Positions 1 to 7,500 of a stretch of 42,368 nucleotides of DNA are shown one piece after another. Position numbers and translations under genes: made by a program. Source of the stretch: Bacteroidales bacterium. GTDB lineage: Bacteria > Bacteroidota > Bacteroidia > Bacteroidales > UBA3824. Positions within the stretch are counted from its first letter, which is position 1. Each line of letters opens with the position of its first letter. The DNA is taken from the NCBI GenBank assembly GCA_024413595.1, contig JAKSUC010000027.1:1-42368 (forward strand). The letters are read 5' to 3'. Under the pieces are notes generated by a model. That model was not told the DNA's origin and did no database searches. It worked only from the letters and a program-made list of their open reading frames with translations.

Positions 1-125
1 ATTATGTTAACCGTATGCGTAGCTTACGGCAAATACTCCCCATCTCTATCATAAGCGCCGAAGGTGCGTAATTATGTTAACCGTATGCGTAGCTTACGGC
101 AAATACTCCCCATCTCTATCATAAG
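1..125. repeat. 55-bp direct repeat, two copies 15 bp apart, GC-richer than surroundings
   Basis: Positions 1-55 and 71-125 are identical and are separated by 15 bp (56-70), giving a 70-bp period; the array may continue to the left of the window. Each copy contains a hairpin at 11-29 and 81-99 (CCGTATGC, loop GTA, GCTTACGG, with one T-T mismatch). The spacer forms a second hairpin at 55-67 (GCGCC, loop GAA, GGTGC, with one G-T pair). The base composition is clearly richer in G and C than the flanking DNA. Each copy also holds a 16-codon ATG-to-stop frame on the plus strand (4-54, 74-124: MLTVCVAYGKYSPSLS) and one on the minus strand (52-2). These are more likely a by-product of the repeat than genes. 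The family is not one I recognise. Confidence 0.9.
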
Positions 126-251
126 AAACCAGATTATGTAAATAGAATATATCCCAATATACAATTCACAAAAGAAAAGCTAAAAGAAGTATTATTAAAT
201 AATGCTTTGTTTTATGAAGATGTTAGTATTTTAAAACAGTTTATAAAATAA
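93..251 (+). pseudogene. 3' remnant of an unidentified gene, cut off by the repeat
   Basis: An open frame without any ATG runs from just after an in-frame TAG (90-92, inside the second repeat copy) to TAA at 249-251. The part outside the repeat (126-251) encodes 41 residues beginning KPDYVNRIYPNIQFTKEKLK and ending SILKQFIK, with normal protein-like composition and the A/T-rich codon use of the neighbours. This looks like the C-terminal end of a longer protein whose upstream part has been replaced by the repeat. The family cannot be told from 41 residues. An alternative is that the frame is open by chance, but the amphipathic, lysine-rich composition argues against that. Confidence 0.45.
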
Positions 252-579
252 AATATAGAATATAATTAGATATTTCACCACTTAATCTCACAGAAAAACA
301 CAAAATATTTTTCAATATTAGAAATTAGTCATAGAAATTGGTTTAAGAATTTGAATTTGCTAATAATTAATAAATATAGTAACTTTGCACTTAAATCGTA
401 TATTAAATTGATAATTGAAAATTCTTGCAGAATTAAACAAAAAAGAAAAAACATTATCATACATTCTTTATGTATTATTCCAAGGTTAAGAATTTCACAG
501 CTATTGGGCGTATTGATATGGTGGTATAACCAAAACAAATATTAATATTTTTGAATTGTCATTTTCTTGATATTAAATT
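252..579. other. intergenic region with one promoter
   Basis: These 328 bp hold no convincing gene. The only clear signal is the promoter at 356-387 reading toward the esterase. The two short open frames here (one per strand, about 64-69 codons) are composed of low-complexity Ile/Leu/Asn/Lys codons expected from A/T-rich noncoding DNA. A 6-bp inverted repeat, AATTCT-tgc-AGAATT, lies at 420-434 in the presumed 5' leader; its role, if any, is unknown. Confidence 0.6.
356..387 (+). promoter_or_regulatory. Bacteroidota-type promoter for the esterase-ligase pair
   Basis: A -33 TTTG (356-359) and a -7 box TAACTTTG (380-387) are separated by 20 bp, which fits the Bacteroidota consensus TTTG-N19-21-TAnnTTTG. 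Transcription would start near 394, giving an unusually long leader of about 185-200 nt before the esterase start. Confidence 0.6.
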
Positions 580-1482
580 ATGAATTTTGATAAAAACATG
601 AAAATATTAACAACAATATTATTGATATTAATAAACATAACTAATTTATTTTCGCAAGAAAAAGTATTGTTATGGGGTAAAAAACCAGATGATTATCGCA
701 AAAAAAAAGTAGAATTATTTTATTTTCCATCTCAAAAAAATTATCATAATTCAGCATTAATAATATGTCCAGGAGGAAGTTATTGTTATCTAGCAACACA
801 AAATGAAGGTTTTATACCAGCACAAAAATTTAATGAATATGGATTTGATTGCTTTGTATTGCGATATCGAAGAGGAATGAAAGGCAATCGTTATCCATCA
901 CAAATACAAGATCTTCAAATGGCAATTCACTATATAAAATCAAATTATTCACAATTTAATACAGACACATCAATATTAGGAGTATGTGGTTTTTCGGCAG
1001 GAGGACATTTAAGTGGCACGTCAGCCATTTATTTTAACAGAGATTTTAATAATATTTTTGATGGAAATATGAAAAATAAGAATTATTTTCGTCCAGATTT
1101 TGCAATAATGATTTATCCCGTTATAACAATGCAAAAAGATATAGTTCATCATAAATCAAAAAGAAATCTTTTGGGTCAAAATTATACACAGTCACAAAAA
1201 GATAGTATGTCGCTCGAACAAAATATACATAGCACAATGTCGCCAATATTTATGATAAATTGTGAAGATGATCCAATAGTAAAATATCAAAATTCTATTA
1301 GGATGAACGACTCATTAAATGCCAAAAACATAGAACATTATTATAAACTATATAAAATAGGCGGTCACGGATTTGGAGTTTCAGAAAATAGAATAAAAAG
1401 CAACGATAAATCAGCGTCACAATGGTATAAAGATTTTATAAATTGGATAAATAATACTTTTAAACTAAATTATAAATTATGA
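580..1482 (+). CDS. secreted alpha/beta-hydrolase (acetylxylan-esterase-like)
   Basis: A 300-residue protein with an N-terminal signal peptide (hydrophobic stretch after MKILTT, ending near FSQ). The ATG at 598 is an equally good or better start because it removes two acidic residues from the signal peptide n-region. The mature part has the features of the BD-FAE/acetyl esterase branch of the alpha/beta-hydrolase fold: an oxyanion-hole segment CPGGSY, a nucleophile elbow GFSAGGH (GxSxG), an acid-bearing segment NCEDDPIV and the catalytic-His segment GGHGFG. Members of this branch usually remove acetyl or similar acyl groups from carbohydrates. The exact substrate is not readable. Its TGA overlaps the ATG of the next gene (ATGA at 1479-1482), so the two are co-translated; the ligase partner is unusual for a carbohydrate esterase. 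Confidence 0.88.
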   Translation: MNFDKNMKILTTILLILINITNLFSQEKVLLWGKKPDDYRKKKVELFYFPSQKNYHNSALIICPGGSYCYLATQNEGFIPAQKFNEYGFDCFVLRYRRGMKGNRYPSQIQDLQMAIHYIKSNYSQFNTDTSILGVCGFSAGGHLSGTSAIYFNRDFNNIFDGNMKNKNYFRPDFAIMIYPVITMQKDIVHHKSKRNLLGQNYTQSQKDSMSLEQNIHSTMSPIFMINCEDDPIVKYQNSIRMNDSLNAKNIEHYYKLYKIGGHGFGVSENRIKSNDKSASQWYKDFINWINNTFKLNYKL

Positions 1483-2780
1483 GTAACTTTCCTGAAATTG
1501 AATTTGCTGACATAAAAGAAATAAAAGCATTTCAAGAACAAAAACTACGTGTTGCACTTGACTATTTAGCCGAACATTCACCATTTTATAAAAGAATGTT
1601 CAAAGAAAACAATATTGATGTAAAAAAAATCAATAAATTAGAAGATTTAAAGCAAATACCATTTACACAAAAAAAAGATTTACAGCTATATAACGATGAT
1701 TTTTTGTGTGTAGACAAAGAAGAAATAGTAGATTATATAACCACATCAGGCACACTTGGCGATCCAGTAACATTTGCAATGACCGACCACGATTTAGATC
1801 GTTTGGCATATAACGAACAAATATCATTTACATGCGCAGGTATTGGTAAAAAAGATATAGTTCAACTAATGACCACGATCGACAAACGTTTTATGGCTGG
1901 ACTTGCATATTTTCTAGGACTTAGAAAACTAGGTGCAGGCGTTATTCGTGTAGGCAATGGAATTCCAGAATTGCAATGGGATACAATAAATAGAATGAAA
2001 CCCAATGCAATAATGTGTGTACCATCGTTTATTTTAAAAATAATAGACTATGCCGAAAAAAATGGTATAGATTATAAAAAATCAAGTATCAAAAAAATAG
2101 TCTGCATAGGCGAAAGTTTACGAGAACCCGACTTCACTCCTAACCTACTAGCAAATCAAATACTAAAAAAATGGGACGTAAAACTCTATTCAACTTATGC
2201 CTCCACCGAAATGAGTACAACATTTGCCGAATGTGATTATGGTTGCGGAGGTCATCATCATCCAGAATTAATAATATGCGAGTTTATTGATGAAAAAGGC
2301 AACGAAGTTAAACCTGGCGAAGTTGGCGAACTAGTTGTAACAACATTAGGCGTTGAAGGTATGCCTTTATTAAGATTTAAAACTGGAGATTTGGCATCTT
2401 GTCACACCGAAAAATGTAAATGCGGACGCACATCATTTAGAATAAGTCCTATAATGGGACGTTTAAACCAAATGATAAAATATAAAGGAACAACACTTTA
2501 TCCTCCTGCAATATTTGATGTATTGGATAATACTCCATATGTAGAAAATTATGTTGTAAGGGTTAAAACGGGAATATCAGGAACCGATCAAGTGATAGTT
2601 GAAGTAGGTTTAAAACCAGAAACGTCTATGGAGGTATTAAAAGATTTAAAAGACCGTTTTAGAGCAAAAATCCGCGTAGCACCCGAAATAGAAATCTGTC
2701 CTATCGACCTTATCAGAAAAATTAATTTCCCTGATATGAGTAGAAAACCTATAAAGTTTATTGATGAGAGAGGAAAATAA
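1479..2780 (+). CDS. phenylacetate-CoA-ligase (PaaK) family adenylating enzyme
   Basis: A 433-residue member of the ANL superfamily, close to the usual length of PaaK-type ligases. Visible motifs are the phosphate-binding loop TTSGTLGDPVTF (about residues 87-98), YASTEMS (about 239-245, the adenylate-binding Y-x-x-TE motif), RFKTGD (about 298) and a C-terminal hinge beginning GRLNQMIKYKG. Cys/His-rich segments (ECDYGCGGHHH and CHTEKCKCGR) resemble the zinc site seen in several bacterial relatives. The enzyme should activate a carboxylic acid with ATP and pass it to CoA or another thiol. Aryl acids are the family norm, but the substrate here is not determined. It overlaps the upstream esterase by 4 bp, so both probably act in one pathway. 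Confidence 0.88.
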   Translation: MSNFPEIEFADIKEIKAFQEQKLRVALDYLAEHSPFYKRMFKENNIDVKKINKLEDLKQIPFTQKKDLQLYNDDFLCVDKEEIVDYITTSGTLGDPVTFAMTDHDLDRLAYNEQISFTCAGIGKKDIVQLMTTIDKRFMAGLAYFLGLRKLGAGVIRVGNGIPELQWDTINRMKPNAIMCVPSFILKIIDYAEKNGIDYKKSSIKKIVCIGESLREPDFTPNLLANQILKKWDVKLYSTYASTEMSTTFAECDYGCGGHHHPELIICEFIDEKGNEVKPGEVGELVVTTLGVEGMPLLRFKTGDLASCHTEKCKCGRTSFRISPIMGRLNQMIKYKGTTLYPPAIFDVLDNTPYVENYVVRVKTGISGTDQVIVEVGLKPETSMEVLKDLKDRFRAKIRVAPEIEICPIDLIRKINFPDMSRKPIKFIDERGK

Positions 2781-2788
2781 ATATATTT

Positions 2789-2841
2789 GTAGCAAGTAAT
2801 AAGTGTAAAATATATCAATTTCAGCACTTATTACTTGTTAC
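2789..2841. terminator. 17-bp hairpin downstream of the ligase; possible terminator or palindromic repeat
   Basis: Left arm 2789-2805 and right arm 2825-2841 pair over 17 positions with a single G-T wobble, around a 19-nt loop. It starts 9 bp after the ligase stop codon. The arm contains GTAGCAAGTAA, whose complement TACTTGCTAC recurs in the heptad array at the right end of the window. There is no strong T-run directly after the right arm, so terminator function is uncertain. Confidence 0.6.
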
Positions 2842-2950
2842 TAACTTATTATTTTTTTCAATAGATAAACCAATCATTTCAGAAATTCGCTCAAGACATC
2901 TCATTGTCGATAAACATTTTATAAGAACGAAGAAAGTTTTTGAAAAAAAT
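2821..2950 (-). pseudogene. possible relic of an Rpn-family gene 3' end
   Basis: On the minus strand this spacer contains a frame encoding ERISEMIGLSIEKNNKL, ending at a TGA whose complement is 2821-2823. This resembles the C-terminal helix-turn-helix-like tail typical of Rpn/PD-(D/E)XK transposase-like proteins; the intact Rpn gene in this window ends QISIATGLSKEDIENL. Upstream of this motif the homologous frame seems to be broken. No start codon or catalytic part survives here. The match is short, so chance remains possible. Confidence 0.35.
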
Positions 2951-2981
2951 CCAAAACTTTTGTTTTAAATAAAATTGTTGA

Positions 2982-4331
2982 TTATAATAATTCAGCCATA
3001 TATAAAGGTAAATAAGTAATACCATCTTCAATTTTTAAATCAGAAGAATGTAATACATAAGGAGTATGTAATTGTTCTGAATATTTATTAATCCACTTCT
3101 TCAAAGAAGAAATAGTATAATTATTAGAAGACTTAACTTCAATAGGAGAAATATTATGACGATTTGTTATTTTACTTTTAGAAATAAGGAAATCAATTTC
3201 CATGCGATTATCAGCATTTTTTTTATCAGCATTTCCATAAAAAAACAAATCATGTCCACCTATTTTAAGCATTTGAGCTACAAGATTTTCAATAATCATA
3301 CCTTCATTAACTTCTAATTTACTAAGAATTAATTTTTTGTATATATCCATAGGAACTTTATCATCTTGAGAAAAACACTGAGTTATTAATAAACCAGTAT
3401 CAGCTAAATAGCATTTAAGAGTAGTTCTTGCCTCGTTCATTCTTAAACCAATTGTAGGTTCTGTTGTGTTGTAACAAATATTGACAATTTTTGCATCGTT
3501 TAACCAAAAGAAACCATCATAATATTCTCTATATCTTGCATTAGGAGCTAAATCAGTCATTTTAAATTTTTGTTCATGATTTTTAAGTTGAGAAGGAATA
3601 CTATTAAAAATTATAGAAGCTTTAGTTTCAGCACCTTTAGCATATTTTTGAATATCGTTTCGATAAAGAGCAAGAATTTCTTGTTTTTGAAAATCCACTT
3701 CTTCAAAATCTTTAGTCTCAATATATGTTTTTACCACTTGAGGCATTCCTCCCACAACAATATATTGTCGTAAAAAATCCATTGCTTTTCTATGAAAAGT
3801 TTCTAACGGTTTTTTCTTTTCGAAACACTCTTTAATAAAAGGCATAAGCATTTCGTTTCCATTAGCCCATAAGAATTCTTCAAAACTCATAGGATACATT
3901 TTAATAGGATGCTCTTCAGAAGGAATAACAATGTTAGCAACATTTTTCTTAATTGATATTAATGAACCTGTTTCAATATAATCGTATCTACCATCAGCAA
4001 CAAGGTATTTTATTGATGCACGAGCTTTAGGATATTGCTGAACTTCATCAAAAATAATCAATGACTCACGAACATAAAGTTTTGTATTATAATATAATTG
4101 CAATCTTGAAAAGAAATCATCTAATTTATTGAGATGATGATTAAAAATATCTAATAATTCATCATCAAGACGGTTAAAATCAACTAAAATATATGATTTA
4201 TATTCTTGTTTACCAAATTGTTCAACAATATAACTTTTACCAATACGTCTTGCACCTTCAATTAATAAAGCACAACGACCTTGACGTTTTTCTTTCCATA
4301 TTTTTAGTTGTTCATAAATTTTTCTTTTCAT
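2982..4331 (-). CDS. AAA_14/DUF4143 ATPase
   Basis: A 449-residue ATPase of a family that is abundant and of unknown function in Bacteroidota. The N-terminal AAA_14 domain shows Walker A EGARRIGKSYIVEQF (about residues 24-38) and Walker B LIIFDEVQQYPKA (about 91-103), followed by the sensor-like segment YIETGSLISI. The C-terminal DUF4143 region ends with DFLISKSKI and SPIEVKSS, which resembles a PD-(D/E)XK-like nuclease fold (D...ExK). The protein is probably cytosolic. Upstream lies a promoter interleaved with three identical elements (4361-4444), so the gene is likely tightly controlled, perhaps by its own product. No adjacent partner gene is present. Confidence 0.9.
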   Translation of the reverse strand: MKRKIYEQLKIWKEKRQGRCALLIEGARRIGKSYIVEQFGKQEYKSYILVDFNRLDDELLDIFNHHLNKLDDFFSRLQLYYNTKLYVRESLIIFDEVQQYPKARASIKYLVADGRYDYIETGSLISIKKNVANIVIPSEEHPIKMYPMSFEEFLWANGNEMLMPFIKECFEKKKPLETFHRKAMDFLRQYIVVGGMPQVVKTYIETKDFEEVDFQKQEILALYRNDIQKYAKGAETKASIIFNSIPSQLKNHEQKFKMTDLAPNARYREYYDGFFWLNDAKIVNICYNTTEPTIGLRMNEARTTLKCYLADTGLLITQCFSQDDKVPMDIYKKLILSKLEVNEGMIIENLVAQMLKIGGHDLFFYGNADKKNADNRMEIDFLISKSKITNRHNISPIEVKSSNNYTISSLKKWINKYSEQLHTPYVLHSSDLKIEDGITYLPLYMAELL

Positions 4332-4360
4332 AATATACTAATATAAAAACTATTACAATA

Positions 4361-4444
4361 AAAAATCACATTATCGAGTTTTTCAAAGGTACAAAAAATC
4401 ACATTATCGAGCAAATTTACACTCTAAAAAATCACATTATCGAG
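4361..4444 (-). promoter_or_regulatory. three direct operator-like elements, 33-bp period, over the ATPase promoter
   Basis: The 13-mer TCACATTATCGAG occurs at 4366-4378, 4399-4411 and 4432-4444, each preceded by at least five A residues. The start-to-start distance is exactly 33 bp both times, about three helical turns. On the minus strand the elements read CTCGATAATGTGATTTTT. The middle copy fills the spacer of the promoter at 4384-4415, the distal copy lies upstream of the -33 box and the proximal copy lies at or just after the expected start of transcription. The non-palindromic, phased arrangement suggests a protein that binds cooperatively on one face of the DNA. No further copy was seen in the window. 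Confidence 0.8.
4384..4415 (-). promoter_or_regulatory. promoter of the DUF4143 ATPase
   Basis: On the minus strand TTTG (complement of 4412-4415) is followed after exactly 20 bp by TACCTTTG (complement of 4384-4391), a full match to the Bacteroidota TTTG/TAnnTTTG promoter. The predicted transcription start is near 4377, about 45 nt before the ATG. Confidence 0.75.
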
Positions 4445-4480
4445 CTAAGAAAAACATATTTTGAAAAAACATAAATAAAA

Positions 4481-4506
4481 AAGGCGGAAGTTTTCACTTC
4501 CGCCTT
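4481..4506 (-). terminator. terminator of the pyruvate:ferredoxin oxidoreductase gene
   Basis: An 11-bp GC-rich stem AAGGCGGAAGT / ACTTCCGCCTT with loop TTTC lies 26 bp beyond the stop codon of the minus-strand oxidoreductase gene. On the minus strand it is followed by TTTTATTTAT. It is a standard intrinsic terminator. Confidence 0.85.
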
Positions 4507-4532
4507 ATATTTATAGAGAATAATTAATTATT

Positions 4533-7500
4533 TTATTCATCTTTTTTGCTAAAGTCCATAGCAGCGTAACGTTTGTAAGAAGCGTAACGAGTTTGAGCAG
4601 CAGCTTTAGCAGCAGCATAAAGTTCTTGAGCTTCAGCAGGGAATGATTTAGCTAATGAAGCATAACGAACTTCTCCGTCAAGGAATGCTTGGAAATTATC
4701 CCAATTAGGTTCTTTGCTATCAAGTTGGAATGGGTTTTTACCTTCGGCTTCCAATTCAGGATTGAAACGCCATAAGTGCCAATAACCACATTCAACAGCT
4801 TTAGCTTCTTCAGCTTGAGATTTACCCATACCGCCTTTAGCTTTAAGACCGTGGTTGATACATGGAGCATAAGCAATAACCAAAGATGGACCTGGATAAG
4901 CTTCAGCTTCGCGTAAAGCTTTAAGAGTTTGAGCTTGGTCAGCACCCATTGCAATTTGAGCAACATATACATAACCGTAAGTAGTAGCAATCAAACCTAA
5001 ATCTTTTTTGCGAACTCTCTTACCAGAAGCAGCAAATTTAGCAATAGCACCAAGAGGAGTAGCTTTTGAAGATTGACCACCAGTATTTGAGTAAACTTCA
5101 GTATCAATAACAAAAACGTTAACATCTTCGCCAGAAGCGATAACGTGATCTAATCCTCCGTAACCTATATCGTAAGAAGCACCGTCACCACCAATAATCC
5201 ATTGAGAACGTTTTACTAAGTGGTCTTTGTATGTAAGAATGTTTTTGCAAGTATCGCAACCACAAGCTTCACAAGCTGCAACAATCTTTGGAGCTAAAGC
5301 TTTAGTAGCGTCAGCATCGTTTTGTTTTTCAATCCATTCAGCAAATAAAGCTTTGATTTCAGCAGAACATTTATCACAAGATTGAGCTTCGGTCATAAGT
5401 TTTGTTAAACGAGCTTTCATCTTTTTGTTAGCTATTGACATACCTAAACCAAATTCGCAGAAATCTTCAAACAAAGAGTTTGCCCAAGCTGGACCTTGAC
5501 CTTTAGCGTTCTTTGTGTAAGGAGTTGAAGGAACAGAACCAGAGTAAATAGAAGAACAACCAGTTGCATTAGCAACGATTTCTCTATCACCGAATAATTG
5601 AGAAATTAATTTAACGTATGGAGTTTCACCACAACCAGCACAAGCACCAGAGAATTCAAACAAAGGTTGTGCAAATTGAGAGTTTTTAACGTTAGCTTTA
5701 ATATCAACTAAATCTTGTTTAGAAGAAACTTTTTCAACACAATATTGCCAGTTTTCAGCTTCTTTTTTAGCTGCTTCTGAATTGTCATCATAAGCAACCA
5801 TTGAAAGAGCAGAACCTCCAAGTTTAGGATTACCAGGACAAACGTCAGCACAGTTGCCACAAGCTAAACAATCTTTTACGCCAACTTGCATAACAAAGTG
5901 CATACCTTTCATAGAAGCAGGAGCTTTCATTTCAATAGTTTTACCACCGAAATTAGCAGCTTCTTCGTCTGTCATAACAAATGGACGTATACAAGCATGA
6001 GGACAAACGTAAGCACATTTGTTACATTGAATACATTTTTCAGGATCCCAAACAGGAACGAATGCACCAACACCACGTTTTTCAAATTTAGCAGTACCAG
6101 CTTTCCATGTACCATCTTCGATACCTTTGAAAGTAGAAACTGGTAATAAGTCACCGTCTTGAGCGTTGATAGGACGAACAATATTGTTGATAAAATCATC
6201 ACCATCAGCATAAACTTTAGGTTGAGCTTCAAGATTAGCCCAAGCAGGATCAACAGTTAATTGTTTATATTCACCACCACGATCAATAGCAGCGTAGTTC
6301 ATATCAACAATGTTTTGACCTTTCTTACCGTAAGATTTTAAAGCAAAGTGTTTCATTTCTTCAACAGCTTTATCAACAGGAATAACGCCTGTGATACGGA
6401 AGAATGCAGATTGAAGAATAGTGTTAGTTCTATTACCTAAACCAATTTCTTGACCAATCTTAGTAGCGTTGATATAATAAACTTTAATATCGTTTTTAGC
6501 GAAATAAGCTTTAACTTTGTTAGGAAGATTGTTAACTAAATCTTCACCATCCCAAATTGTATTTAAAAGGAATAAACCACCTTTTTGTAATCCTCTAGTA
6601 ACGTCATACATATGAAGGTAAGCTTGTTGGTGACAAGCAACGAAGTTAGGAGTAGTTACCAAATATGTAGAACGAATAGGATCATCACCAAAACGAAGGT
6701 GTGAACATGTAAAACCTCCTGATTTTTTTGAGTCGTATGAGAAATAAGCTTGACAATATTTATCAGTAGTTTCACCAATGATTTTTACAGAGTTTTTGTT
6801 AGCACCAACAGTACCATCAGAACCTAATCCAAAGAATTTGGCTTGGAACATACCATCAGGAGCAACAGAAACTTCTTCACCAACTGGTAAAGATGTGAAA
6901 GTAACATCATCGTTGATACCTAAAGTGAAATGGTTTTTAGGTTGGTTTAATGATAAGTTTTCGTAAACTGCAATAATTTGAGCAGGAGTAGTATCATTAG
7001 AACCAAGACCATAACGACCACCAACAACTTGAATTTTGTTGATTAAACCAAGTTCTGTTAAAGCGTCAACAACGTCAAGATATAAAGGTTCAGAATTAGC
7101 ACCAGGTTCTTTAGTACGGTCAAGAACACAGATACGTTTAGCAGAAGCAGGAATAGCTTCTTTTAAGAATTTCAAAGAGAATGGACGATAAAGGTGAACA
7201 CAAATTAAACCAACTTTTTCACCGTTTTTGATTTTGAAATCAACCACTTCTTTGATACATTCAGTAGCAGAACCCATTGCAATGATAATATTTTCAGCAT
7301 CAGGAGCACCGTAATAATCAAAAGGACGATATTTTCTACCAGTAATAGCAGAAACTTTATCCATATAATCAGCTACGATGTCAGCAACAGCATTGTAATA
7401 AGGATTGCTAGACTCGCGATGAGCAAAGAAAACATCAGGATTTTCAGCCATACCACGCATTTCAGGACGTTCAGGAGATAAAGCTCTATCACGGAAAGCC

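Noticed and set aside
4..54. Micro-protein MLTVCVAYGKYSPSLS
   Set aside because: The frame lies wholly inside the repeat, is present on both strands by coincidence of length, and has no promoter or conserved start context that can be seen.
1..125. CRISPR array
   Set aside because: There are only two repeat copies and one 15-bp spacer; the spacer is far shorter than CRISPR spacers and no cas gene is in the window.
351..545. Open frame of 64 codons upstream of the esterase
   Set aside because: It begins with TTG ahead of the -7 box, overlaps an equally long opposite-strand frame and has only low-complexity composition.
4361..4444. CRISPR-like or integron-like repeat array
   Set aside because: The elements are 13-18 bp with short, A-rich intervals that contain a promoter; operator function explains the arrangement better.
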